A program made the position numbers and the translations under genes. A stretch of 64,000 nucleotides of DNA from Fusarium oxysporum f. sp. lycopersici 4287 (Eukaryota > Ascomycota > Sordariomycetes > Hypocreales > Nectriaceae), in contig NC_030988.1 of the NCBI RefSeq assembly GCF_000149955.1, forward strand, positions 690,036-754,035. The letters are read 5' to 3'. The notes below the pieces were generated by a model. That model searched no databases and was not told where the DNA came from. It saw nothing but the letters and a program-made list of their open reading frames with translations. Positions 33,147 through 44,001 of the stretch are shown one piece after another; positions within the stretch are counted from its first letter, which is position 1, and every line of letters starts with the position of its first letter.

Positions 33147-34162
33147 TCAGAGATCGACCCCTGCACTACTAACGCATGCATAAGACGAGCTGAGATTATC
33201 GCATCCTTGACAAATTCGTGCTGCCAGAACTTGTTTTTGCTGTGCAAACTCGGCAGCCTTCCGTAGCATCATAGGACCCCCGGCTCCCGATATAAATGGA
33301 TGCTTCTATGCGTCAGACTGGCACTCAAATCTCCACGTATGGTACTTACGTCTATATCAGGAAGGATTTGTGAGCAAGCAAAACTATGCGCAGATTCTGG
33401 CAATCCTTGGCTACTTGCCGTCATTACGGCCATCATGTTTTGAATATACGGTAGGAGATACTGTCTGTTAGCTTCTCGAACTGCTTGTCCAACCTCGGGC
33501 TCAAGATTCCAGTCGAGAACTAGACCATGGCAATAGATAAGAGAAAATTCCACCTTATCCTTTAGGGCAACTCACCTATCTTGATAACGCCATCGAGTCC
33601 AATCTGGACGACCTCAATGGAGAACATCACTCCACTATTCATTAGATACTGTACGCCCAGGACGAACTTGTCATTTTAGAATGATAGAATCGTTTGTAGG
33701 GGACCATACTCTGCTCACCTGTTTCATGGCGCTGGCTATCTCTCTGGGCCACAAGGGTAGCAGATCGAACAGTTCCAGGGAGACGAAGGGATGAACGACG
33801 AAGAGCCGCTCACCCGTTTGATAGAAGGACAAAGGTTCAGCGATATTCGGATGCGTGACAGATGTGAGTTGTCTGATATTACGAATCCTTGTAGTTTGAA
33901 GTTCTTTAATTGTCACAATTTGGCGGATACCATTGTCTCGATGCTGGGCAATCCAGGCTTTGCCGCTCGTCTTTGTTGGAATAGATGGGAAGTAGTCCAG
34001 TTTGGGATCACGATTTTCATAGTATAGAGCTGGGGTTGCCCTTCCAATTGGCTGCCGTTCGCGACGAAAAGGCGTTTTGCGCCGTAGTCCTGGGCCTACC
34101 ATTGCCGCCTTTAAATTGGGGCGACCTATAAGAGAGGGTCCGGGGCTGGTTGTGAGTAGCAA
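33147..34162 (-). CDS. Pseudokinase-like protein (281 aa, four exons)
   Basis: Exons 34162-33719, 33648-33576, 33519-33350 and 33305-33147. Introns are 70, 56 and 44 bp, beginning GTGAGC, GTGAGT and GTAAGT, all phase-consistent. The protein follows the kinase fold: VTIKELQ with a beta-3-like Lys86, THPNIAEPLSFYQTGERLFV (helix C to beta-5), VVHPFVSLELFDLL (hinge), IASAMKQ, and a C-terminal KHPFIS that matches the HPF motif near the end of kinase domains. The glycine loop is weak; HRD is replaced by a MFSIEVV stretch and DFG by IKIVLDW, so it should not catalyse phosphotransfer. The frame is intact, unlike its relative at 15841. It is divergent with the 34212 gene, only about 50 bp between starts. 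Confidence 0.75.
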
Positions 34163-34211
34163 TCTCTAGTCGAGCAGTGTGCGCTGTTATACATTCTTTA
34201 TTACATGCAAT

Positions 34212-34517
34212 ATGGGCTCTTCGATCTACCAAAATACCAGTCAGGCTTCTGAAGACCCTTTTGGATTGGAAGACCTTGCAGGTTCACTGTCCAGATATGC
34301 GTTTCACAATGGAAACAGTAATGCGGAAGATGTTGCGTACAAGATTAATCTAGTGGATCAAGAGCTTGCAGTGCTTCGTACAGAGTGGGATTCAATCTTT
34401 GAGACTCTAAAGCAGTCGGCGAAGACTGCCCAACAGCTGGAGGATATTTGCATCGACGCCGACAGTAGTATTGCTATGGAAAAGAACAAGTGGCTTGCCA
34501 ACTGTACTGCGTTTTGA
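34212..34517 (+). CDS. Small hypothetical protein, divergent from the pseudokinase (101 aa)
   Basis: The start at 34212 (MGSSIYQN) is preferred over an in-frame ATG at 34179, which lies only 17 bp from the start of the minus-strand gene. The acidic protein has a helical middle (KINLVDQELAVLRTEWDSIF). No domain recognised. The shared upstream region may co-regulate the pair, but this is only inferred from spacing. Confidence 0.5.
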   Translation: MGSSIYQNTSQASEDPFGLEDLAGSLSRYAFHNGNSNAEDVAYKINLVDQELAVLRTEWDSIFETLKQSAKTAQQLEDICIDADSSIAMEKNKWLANCTAF

Positions 34518-34916
34518 TGTTCCGTAGCTTTAAGGTACCAATGAGGCAATTTTCGTTTCTGGCCCAGTCTACATAAGCAGGTCCGTGACACTCGAAGTAT
34601 ACGATGGGAAATTGATTTGAAGTCTTAAAAAAAACCGGCTTCCGATATTTACGAAAGCGAGTTTGGTCCGAAATGGAAATGTATTCTACACTGGAGAGAT
34701 ACGTAACAGCAACAGAGAGTTATAGGAGTTTACGTAGGCAGAGAAATAGGTATAACTGAGTCGGCTTCCAGAACATCAGCAAATGTTTGAATGGCAAGAG
34801 CGGGTTGCTCCTAGTATTGACAGCTGTTTCTCTCGAGGACTCCTTGATGCTCGGTCTAGGTCTGGTCACACTGCTTTCTTTGACCCATAACGGAAGAGAA
34901 AGATCCATCACCCACC
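34518..34916. other. Intergenic, no gene seen
   Basis: No supported coding region. Confidence 0.4.
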
Positions 34917-35650
34917 ATGACGGAGCACAGAGCGACTGGGAGGAGCAACAAGCTCCGCGAAGATAGAATTCGCACCCGTGCTCGCTGCCGAGCAGTACTT
35001 GCAGATCACATACGTAAACAGCCTCCCTCGTTTACCTACCACTAACTAATGCTTTTGCAGGCGACCGTACGAGAATCTCCATAGAGCCAAAGCAGGTCCG
35101 GCTCATCAATACGGAGAAGGAAGGCTACAAATGGCGTATTTGTGTCGCTGAAATGAAGCCGCTCTTCTGCAAGGGCTTGAGCAATACTGGCGTCAGGGAC
35201 CAGCGCCGATTGATAGAGCAGGTTGGTCGCGGCTTCGAGGCCATCCCAGCGACTCAAAATTATATCACCTTCCAGGCCCATGCCAACACAGCGCTAAGTC
35301 CCGAGACAAAGAATTCAGAATCTTATATAATTGATCCTGCGCTTTTAGATTCTGCCTCTAGCTCTAGCTCTACTACAGATGAGGATGAGATTCGAGCGTT
35401 GAAATTGGAACTTCAAAATACCAACTTGCAGCATGAATCTATGCTTCAGCAACTACAGGAGTGTACGGGCCAGCTTCAGTTGGCTATTCAAATGAAGGAG
35501 TACTATGAGTTTTGTCTCCTGAGGGTGTTTGCGTCACTGAATGATATGGGGCACATGCTTGATGGAATCAGAGGGGAGAGTGCGAGGGTACTTACTAGTC
35601 ATGGCGAGGCGAGTCAGATACAAGATTCACCTACGACCTTAGAATCGTAG
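34917..35650 (+). CDS. Coiled-coil orphan protein, paralogue of the 58654 gene (228 aa, two exons)
   Basis: Exon 1 is 34917-35013, with CCACCATGA at the start; exon 2 is 35061-35650. The 47-bp intron (GTAAAC, branch ACTAAC, GCAG) is phase 1 and sits after HI in ADHI|R. The first 40 residues are basic (KLREDRIRTRARCRAVLADH). Then comes a conserved block VRLINTEKEGYKW and LF-x-x-x-L to GRGFEAIP, a Ser/Thr-rich linker with IDPALL, and an acidic coiled coil (EIRALKLELQNTNLQHESML). The 226-aa minus-strand gene at 58654 shares the block, the length and the intron position and phase. Function unknown; the basic start plus coiled coil would suit a DNA- or RNA-binding dimer, but this is a guess. Confidence 0.7.
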
Positions 35651-35935
35651 AATTCTATCATATCACTTGGCATTCGTGTTGCTGGAATACAATTCACGAG
35701 TCCTCGGTTGTTACAGAGTATAAATAGACCTAGTGGCCATACATAACCAGTCCGACACAAACTATCCCGATATTTAGTTCTCCATGTATGGATATAGAAG
35801 CTCATGTTCTTCAGTCTATCTGCGCTATCTAGCGGAGAGGTAGAGGAGCAGAAATTGAGTATATGATGCTCATCATACACGTATAGGCTACCTTATTGAG
35901 CAGTTGAAGATTCGTGCTCTTCTACGTTCAGGTTT

Positions 35936-36029
35936 GGTACAGGATGGTGCAAATCCAACGTCAGTAGTTTACTATTGTAGTGTTATTGACAGTGCCCCAA
36001 AACGGACTAAATATGGCGCATGCCCAGTG
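35936..36029 (+). repeat. Left arm of a diverged inverted repeat
   Basis: About 94 bp matching the reverse complement of 36281-36376, with shared blocks ACAGGATGGTGC, CCCCAAAACGGACTAA and GGCGCATGCC. Most differences are A or T here where the other arm has G or C. Confidence 0.75.
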
Positions 36030-36280
36030 TGCCAATGACGCTAGCACGATCCCTGCCCTTCACACTCACTAACAGCATTTGAATGAGCAACAGTGATCAC
36101 AAAGGAATTTAGACACCGTATAGGGCCGGATAAGAAGATTAGGACAACTTAGGGTGTGCCTTATAAGAAGCAAGTAATTGTAAGTCGGTCTCGATACGGA
36201 TCTCCACATCTCGGACGCCGAAGCTTCGAGGTGCTATTATGACTGAGACGTGGCGGGAGTTGATTTCGGCTTTATCTGTG

Positions 36281-36376
36281 CACATGGCATGCGCCACGCT
36301 TAGTCCGTTTTGGGGTATTTCCATTAAAACTACAATAATAGACTACTGACGCTGGACCCGCACCATCCTGTATACC
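36281..36376 (-). repeat. Right arm of a diverged inverted repeat, inside a minus-strand open stretch
   Basis: It lies within an open minus-strand frame (36550-36272, then 36324-36139 in a shifted frame) that reads AGFTLQNTSIANKGG and then APRSFGVRDVEIRIETDLQL. The source protein is unknown. The frames are broken, so it is probably a gene remnant. Confidence 0.6.
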
Positions 36377-36850
36377 AGGGAGAGCTGAAAGAAGTTTCCG
36401 TCCTCCTTTGTTTGCGATCGATGTATTCTGGAGTGTAAATCCCGCCAGCTCAAAATGTAGTATTCCTTTCCGGAGCTGGTCTTTGTAGTCTTCCTGCAAC
36501 GGCGAAACGCGGGCTCTGTTTTCAATCACCCCTATACTAATAACCAGCATTTACAGTATGTCAAACCATATTGGCAAGCACTAGGATCTCAGCGCCACAG
36601 TCCACTAGACTAACAGAAAGAGCGTTTACTTAGAAACTGATGTTTTGATGTAGTTTCTACCCACTCATATAGCTGGTCCCTCACGCTTGAGTAACAACTT
36701 TGTTGTCGAGCATTGTGCTCATATCCTTTCTACAATACCACAGAACAGCTCCAAGAATTCCACAAGACATTTAATATCAGCAATAGAAATTGGTACTAGC
36801 CTAATCATGCAGTAGTGCCTGCAGGATTCAGATGGCAAGTAACAATGCTG
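36377..36850. other. Remnant and intergenic sequence
   Basis: The upstream part of the broken minus-strand frame (to 36550), then no gene. Confidence 0.35.
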
Positions 36851-37318
36851 TTACAAGAAGAACATGCTCACGAATCCAATCAATGCACACGCAAGGAGGA
36901 TGCTATTTGGAGCACTTTGGCTACTGAGGGAAGGAGTAGGCGTGGCAGAAGGCGTGGTAATCGGCGTCGTCGGGCTTTTGTCCCATTCTAATAAACTTCC
37001 GACAGAGGTAGGAACCGTCATGGGTGTTGTATCCCATACCATCTCGGAAGTAAGACTACTGATGAATTGAGAATTATGCGGCGCCTTGTTTGGCTCCAAA
37101 ATCGCAGTCGGGAGTAGTGGGACCGGGGTGCTGGGGTCTGGGGCCGTATGGGGCTGCAGAATGTCGGGGTCATAATAGCAAGGGTAGTGGGCAACGGACT
37201 ACAGGCGAATATGTCAGCAAGCTCCAAGACACCACCTGACTCAATATGGTATACGAACAGGGACTTCCCGCGACTCAGGAGCCGAGGTCGGAGACTTATC
37301 TTCTTCGGTCACGGTCAT
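36851..37318 (-). CDS. Small Pro/Thr-rich protein with a C-terminal hydrophobic anchor (135 aa, two exons)
   Basis: Exon 1 is 37318-37259 (20 codons) and exon 2 is 37198-36851. The 60-bp intron starts GTTCGT, a donor also used in the H4 and kinase-like genes, has GCTGAC as branch and ends TAG. There is no N-terminal signal peptide. The middle is rich in Pro and Thr (TTPITTPSATPTPSLSSQ) and the end is a hydrophobic stretch NSILLACALIGFVSMFFL, so it may be a tail-anchored protein; a GPI signal is less likely without a leader. The short first exon is the uncertain part. Confidence 0.5.
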
Positions 37319-37530
37319 TTTCGGTTCTCACATAAGGGCGGACACTGAAAGTTCACAATCGGGGTTGCCCTATGCTTTATATCTATGGTACCACTTTCGA
37401 ACTAGCTTATTATGTCTGCTCGACATTACGAGCCTTTTCCCGGCCCATATAGGACATTTGCGATATAGGTTACTGCCATGTAATTAACAAAAGCCAGTCT
37501 GGGAAGGACCAGCTTCTGGACATCGTCTCC

Positions 37531-37564
<34 letters not shown>

Positions 37565-38270
37565 CTTTAGACCCTGGTCAGCGTCAGTCATTGGATTGCA
37601 GCACATACATAAAACAAGAATGATCTTGACCTCCTCTTCAAAGGGGGTATTTGGTACATGTATACGGCTGATGTGCCGTTTCACTTATAGGACTGTAGGC
37701 TGTATGCACGCGAGCTGCGAGGAAGGGACTCAGCTAACCTCATCTACGCCGGCTGTGTGATCCATATATATTCTCGTTTCTCTAGGAAGGGTTCAGTGGT
37801 CCGTATTAATACTATATATAACATGACTGGGTCATGGGCGAAAGAGCTGAAATGAGTCCCACATGAAGAAGGAATGGCAACCGATTGGAAGCTTACGCTT
37901 AAGTCGTCCTTCCAGCTTCACCAGAACCTTATGGTGATAAGTGGACCGTCCACAAGCACTCGGCCGAGGGGTGTCAACCATAAACGTACTGAGAATATGG
38001 GATTATCTTCACCTCTTATGTAAAAGGCGGAAAGTGGCGGGACCTGGGGCTTCCTTGCCCAACTTCGAAACACAGAAAAGTATGCAAGATTTGCACGGTT
38101 CTGGAGTGACACAATCAATTACACCCTTTATATCTCCTGACGGAACATAGTTTATTCCTCGCATCTTCACCATACGTGGCTATATCGTATCATCCAGTTG
38201 GCAAGGCCATCGTGTGAGCCAAGGCGTTTTTTAATGGTATATATACAAAGTAGAGTCTTATTCACTTGTC
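37319..38270. other. Intergenic, with a (CTTT)n microsatellite
   Basis: A CTTT run lies at about 37530-37564. No gene seen. Confidence 0.4.
37530..37564 (+). repeat. (CTTT)n microsatellite
   Basis: About eight tandem CTTT units. Confidence 0.95.
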
Positions 38271-38387
38271 GTACAACGCATTCCAGGTTCAGTATCCAAA
38301 GTTTCATCTTGTATTGCTGTTCTCGCCCGCAAAAATACTAACGTGAATAGAATCAGGAGGAAGACGGAACCCAAAATGTCCTACAAC
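38271..38387 (+). repeat. MITE-like short inverted-repeat element, copy 4
   Basis: Starts ATTCCAGGTTCAGTATCC after a TACAACGC flank, has the core GCTGTTCTCGCCCGCAAAAA, and ends GGAACCCAAAATGTCCTACAAC. The flanks (GTACAACGC and CTACAACGT) extend the inverted repeat to over 20 bp. Confidence 0.75.
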
Positions 38388-39373
38388 GTGCAAATGAAGA
38401 CTAACATAGTTCTAATGATGTCTCCGACGCTTTCTTACTTTCTCCTTCTTGATCTGTTGACGTTGCTTTCTGGGTGTGGTCTAGGAGGTGATCACGCGCG
38501 TTGCGGCAGTTGTTGCGAAATTGCTTCATCCACCAAACGACCCGCCGCGCTGACGATGGGGCTCTTCAGTCAATGGCTACTATGATTGGTCCAACCAAAA
38601 GCTTTGGTGTACAAACTTAGCTTGATTAGGAACGTTAAAATTTACAACCTTGTTGCACTTGCAGCCGGCAGAATGAGCATCCATCCCATCAAGGCGTCAA
38701 CTAATTATGGAAGAAGGGCGCGTTACACCGATTTCTTTTATACTATGCACTTTCTATTGAACTCCGTTCGGAGAACGTTGGGGCAGTAAAAGTCTTTGGT
38801 CTGGTGCCACAAAGAGACAAAAAATATAGCCGTCCTTATGTTTAAAATCGAGAAGTAATAATTCTCGAGCTTTGATTCTTCGCATACCGCTTGTGTAGTC
38901 GATTTGCGCTCATGGCGTCAGTGCCATCGGATGAGGTTGTTGATATCCTGCAGGGTAGCCCCGTCGACCAGCTTAACATCTGCGGGCTGGAACTTCTGGT
39001 GGACGAATAGAGGATAACGCCTAGCATTCTATGTTTGTACATACTTTCCAATGGCGCCAGTCCAATATTTTAAAAGCGAGTGTAGCGCCCTCGGTTCGTG
39101 TTCATGTGTTCTCAACGAGTCACTCCTGATTCGCCCCACGGGCTGAACAAGATAATAGATGCGAATTGGTAAGGAATAATAGTAATCTAAAATTGGAAAT
39201 TCTGTTTCTTTTTCTCTTTTTCTTCTTTTCTGTTTAAACCGTGAGTATCTGCAGTCCAGGTTTGATTCTAAATTTTTACCTTCAATACCTCACCCTCAAG
39301 CGCTTCGAGCTGGGCGATTCTAGCGTTTCTCTGTTATTTCGCTTTTTATGTTCTGGTGTACCAAAGGTTGCAT
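38388..39373. other. Intergenic, one possible remnant
   Basis: Near 39030-38935 the minus strand is open and reads YPLFVHQKFQPADVKLVDG before a stop; it looks protein-like but is short. No gene is called. Confidence 0.35.
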
Positions 39374-42300
39374 CTAGCTTTTGCCTTCTGACAAGCCACT
39401 GAATACTGAACGGTTGGTATGGGAGGAGGTTAAGAGCCCTCGTATTTTGGTAGAGCTCGTCGGTGGGCTTCTTGGCGAGGGGGAATCGTTCGTCGATGCG
39501 ATGGAGGGTCTTGCTGCCCAGGGAGTCGACCTTTTGGACTCACGGCGAGAGGAACTGGTGGACCTTAGAGAAGTAGGGATTGACCGGAGCTGCGAAGGTC
39601 TATTCATGAATGAACAGTATTCTACCGATGGTGATCTAAGCCTGCACAAAATTTGTCCTACGCATTCATAGCGGCCATTGCGGAAGAAGGTAGGATGCGA
39701 TTCATCAAGTTGAAAATAGAACAATGCTGAACTAAAGCTACAAGCAAGGCTCGGAAGTATTGGGGAACCTTTCGCTATTTCCTTAGCCTTTTGATGCACG
39801 GGGTCTATCTGTGTGACGTCGTCGAGTAGAGGATTCTCTTGTTCGGAGTCATCATCAAGCCTATATAGGTTACATTTACTGTCACTTCTTCGATGTCCGA
39901 CAAGAGTATCCCACGATGTTCTCGAGCTTACGCGATGCCACAAAGCCCTGCCCACACGGAAAGGGAATGTTTCGTATACGATGCTGAGATACTTTCTCAG
40001 CGGGGCAGATGAACCCGTCCCTAGCGATAACAAGATACTGGGCTCAGCCCCGTCTGGAGTCAGGGCGACAGCCTCTCGCAAAGCGATGGAGGCTGGGTTA
40101 TTGAACGCTAGACCACCATCCTGATAGATCCCGTGTCCACTGACTCGTTTCCCGTCGAAATAGCTACGGTGCATTAGTCTTGGACCGAGTTTGGAGATAG
40201 TATGAGAATGGAGCTTTCGATGCAAAATTACTCACTAAGGGGCAGAAGTTGCGGCTCGTAACCTATTTACTTAGGGATCAGTATTGGGCTATAGTTAAGT
40301 GGGGAAGGTTGCAATGAAAACTTACACTTCCCACCACTTCACTGCTTGTTGCCCACATCCGGAAGGCAGATGTGAGTAGTCTGCGATGATGTATCAGAGT
40401 TTTCCAACACAATCCCATACTGCTTTGCACCGCAAACGTACCTAGTATCTCGGGTCGGCACCCCGCCTGGTTGTAGTTCGTAGCAATGAACCCAGCACCG
40501 TCGCGGGCTCGAGTCAAAGTAACCCCAACGTGTGATCCGATATGGGAGGCGAAAGAACAGTCTGTAATTCCCCTGTGAAGTCCATATGTGTCCATTAAAA
40601 GGCTTTCGAGGCCATTGGCCGAGTATTTACTATCCGTCAGTAAAGTGAAGAAGAAGAGAGTCAAGCGCGTAAAAGTTGAGAGCAGCGGAACCTTGGACAT
40701 GAAGCGTAGTATACAGCTTCGGGGGGGGAAAGCTTTGTTTGCAAACATTTTGAGATAGTCTAGACATTCATCCACTGTCCAGCCCAGGATATCCAAGCTC
40801 ATGACGATTAGCCCACCTTTTCCCTATGTCAGCCTGGCTTCTATGATAATAAGGAGGAGATAATTACCAGAACTGGTCCCGAATTTCACATCAAAATGTC
40901 TTTGAATGGCAAAGTTGGGGATGCCGACTTCATCTTCCAGCGCTTTCAAAAACCCCAACGGTGCGGCTCCTCGTATTCCGCCACCATCGATGCTCAACAC
41001 TCTCAGTCGACTTGTATCTGGCACCAGCCTGATAGTCAGGTCATGTGTGGGGGCTGTGCACACGGGGCAAGCCTTGACCTCAACGAGCCAAGGGTCGGTA
41101 ATGGATGTTGATGAGAATATCCGCACACAAACCTGACAGATCATATGCCCACACGGGAGGGTATACTGCGGCCGTCGCCTTATACAGCTGAAGCATGTAT
41201 CCTCAGACTTGAACTGGCTTAGTATATCCTTTCGTTTAGCTAATTGCTGCTCATGCCAGTCGCGTGATGATCCCGCCGCTTGAATCTCTACAAATTGGGA
41301 CGAGAAGCTGCAGCCCATCCAGCTCACGGCTTTCGCCAGCTCTACAGAGCCGATAGGACTCGTTTCGAGTCCCTCGATGGCTTTATGGCAAGAATCTTTG
41401 TAAAGTACTCTGAATACTTGTCGCGGATCAAACACTACATTGAGTTAGATGGGGAAGAAAGGTCGATGGATCGTAAAAGAGATGGAATCAACTTCATCTC
41501 TCAACTTACGGTGCATTCCTGGCGGAAAGTGGTCCAGTATGAAACTAGAGGCGATCAGAGGAACAGCATGATTTCTGAACTCTCTCGGAGTTTTAAACTC
41601 TTTCATAAAGTTAATAAGGTGCCAGGATAAGCCATCAGCCACCGGATTAATCAGACGGGATGCTTGAATGAAGTCATATGGCTCCATCAAGGGCCTGTTC
41701 GCTGTGCTTATGCTATTATCTAAGAAGAAGGTGATATGATGAACGGAGAAGAGATGGTTGGTTTTCCATCTGTACTGCCTGCTGAGTTCCAGTGCTCTCG
41801 AAATCTCACTACCGAGCACACGCCACCGCCGGTTTAGTTGGTCGTGTCTTCGTCGCCCTCGGCCAGAGGTTTTCGGTACCCCCAAAATCGTGATGCTGGA
41901 GAAGCTACGCTCTATCATTGTTTTGTCATGGCATTGCAAGTAATCTCTGAGCTTTTTCTGATCCTGCTTCAGCATTTCTTGGCTCGACATCAAGACAATT
42001 CTGGGCCTTGTGGCACTAGCGTTAGCACAGCCCTTGTTCACCCAGGCCCCTATTCTGCAAAGGCACTCTGCCATGCCCCCTATATCATCTACAAACATAC
42101 AGACCACGTCTGCATGCGGAAGAATGGCCCTCTGTAATACATGATCAAAAATCTCTGGAAACGCTAGATGCTTAATTTCTGCGCTGAAAGTCTGACTCGC
42201 TATCTCGTGGCAAATGTTTCGCTTGTAGGGCGAAGTCCTGTTACACCTTCGGAATACGTCTGTATCGGTAATAATCAGTGGGCGGCGTCGTGAGTCACGA

Positions 42301-42548
42301 AGTACGCCTGAAAGCAGGTGAAATTCGCCATTTCCCGGAGCACGGATACTGCATCGGGAGAAAAACAGCTTTTTGAATACTGAATGCTTTGATTTGTTCC
42401 CTATCAGTACCAAAGAGCTCGCGTGGCGGTCAAATGGTTGCCTGAAGTCTTGAACCAAGCGCTTCGGTCGATCCGTGACCTCCAATCCGGTCTCAGCCCC
42501 CCTGGTCCAAAGCTTAAGCCAATCACTATGTTTGCACGTACTCATCAC
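39374..42548 (-). CDS. Patatin-like phospholipase with a RING-like motif (about 950 aa, six exons)
   Basis: Exons 42548-41510, 41434-40868, 40816-40442, 40380-40326, 40262-40236 (27 nt) and 40163-39374, all joins in phase. Residues 1-340 hold a P-loop-like region (SSLVLIGNKSKHSVFKKLF). Residues 427-472 hold C427-x2-C430, C441-x-H443, C446-x2-C449 and C469-x2-C472, a RING-like set (CGHMICQVC). Then the patatin domain: GGGIRG at 497-502, the GxSxG serine in GTSSG (Ser534), and the Asp of QDGG (Asp703). By family knowledge it should hydrolyse lipid acyl esters, with Ser-Asp as dyad. After about residue 840 (CVGQILCRLRS) the low-complexity tail is doubtful and may follow a missed intron or frameshift. 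Confidence 0.85.
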
Positions 42549-43368
42549 ACTTAGGGAGGAGTTAAGTTCAGTCTAGGGAGCATACCTGACCTCTTTATAT
42601 ACTGAGCCTCCTCAATTTACAGCCTGTTAGTGTTTGTAGTTTTGTTGCTGATCCCGGCCGTAAATTCCCCATTATATGAAATAGGTGGCAAGTAAACATC
42701 AGCGCTGGCGCAGTGGTATTTTGGAGCTGCAGGATTGTTTCGCACCGTCGTCAGCCATTCTATTCAGTATAAATTTGGCGGTGCATGCTCCAAGGGCCGC
42801 AAATCCCGCCCCCTCCAGTAGCCTACAAATACATTACAGTACAATGCGTACGTCACTTCAAAAGTGCACGAAGTACTCCCATGTGCTCTAGGGTGTCTAA
42901 AGTGAGTTGAAGAGGGAAATTGTAGCTGTGATTGTGGGAGGAAGTTGCCTTGTGTACAATCCAGTAGGTGTATATCCTATATAAGCCTTTCATATCAGCC
43001 AATTGACTGAAAAGACCTGCAAGTACTGTACATAGGGTTGGCCAAAAGAGTGTCTCCTTGTTAATGAGCCCAACCATGTTGAGATAGCTGTTATCGGACC
43101 AATGCGCAACTGGAGCCTCGGCTCAAGATTTTTCATTTGCGAAAAAGAGAAGGCGAATACTTATCAGATAAAGCAAGCAGAATACATGTACATATAGGAT
43201 TACTGCTTATATATTTAAGAAAAAAAAAAGGTATGTTCTCCCTCTTAGATCTGAACACAGCCATTCGAAGAAGAAAGTTACAAGTGCTGCCAGTCTCGCC
43301 AGCAAGCCGCTCTTTCCACAAACTTCAAAAGTGTTTTTCATCCATAAACTATTTTCCATACCCCAACC
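42549..43368. other. Divergent intergenic region
   Basis: Lies between the phospholipase start and the four-TM gene start and should hold both promoters. No gene seen. Confidence 0.4.
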
Positions 43369-44001
43369 ATGTTACAACAAGTCGCTAGGGTTTTCAACTG
43401 CCCTACCATTCCGTCGAATCTGGTAACGGCTCTTCTATTTCTTGTGCGATTCGTCCTCTTCGTGGTCCAGATTGGGGCGTTACTGGGGATTCCATCTGGT
43501 ACTGTCTACTTTGCTTGGTTCACACGGGACAGCATCTGGCCAGTCCTCCCCGAGAAGCACATATCGGAAGGGCAAGAGGTCTTTGCTTATCTTGTTTACA
43601 TCACAGTATTCATGGTCTTCTTTCTCTGGGGAGTCGTGGCATTCCTCAGTGTTCGCATAGTATTGCCTCTCTGGGCTCTCGGTTGTATGTCGGCAGTGAT
43701 GAGTTGCCTAGTCTTGGCCTTTCTCATTATGACGATACGGACTATGTTTTTGACCTGGAAGTGGTGGATCGAGTTCGAGAAGATACCCAGGCTCACAGTG
43801 GTTGCACGCCACTGCCGAGCCATTTCCGTCTTCCTCTTCTTCCTTTTATTTATTGGGTGTGCTTTAAGCCTGGGCTATTGCTTCTACTATTCCATACATG
43901 GTACTCCTGACATAGTTGCCAGAGTTATAGAGGATATGCAGGGATTGTTGCACTTCTTGGCCGGGAGGGACAGTAACCCTACTACTAAAGTTGACCTCTA
44001 G
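43369..44001 (+). CDS. Four-TM membrane protein of unknown function (210 aa)
   Basis: Single exon from MLQQVARVFN (ACCATG context). About four hydrophobic helices: residues 18-40 (LVTALLFLVRFVLFVVQIGA), 70-92 (FAYLVYITVFMVFFLWGVVA), 100-125 (LWALGCMSAVMSCLVLAFL) and 148-170 (ISVFLFFLLFIGCALSLGYC). The C-terminal tail is soluble. No known family recognised. The hydrophobic pattern and undisturbed frame argue it is real. Confidence 0.65.
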   Translation: MLQQVARVFNCPTIPSNLVTALLFLVRFVLFVVQIGALLGIPSGTVYFAWFTRDSIWPVLPEKHISEGQEVFAYLVYITVFMVFFLWGVVAFLSVRIVLPLWALGCMSAVMSCLVLAFLIMTIRTMFLTWKWWIEFEKIPRLTVVARHCRAISVFLFFLLFIGCALSLGYCFYYSIHGTPDIVARVIEDMQGLLHFLAGRDSNPTTKVDL

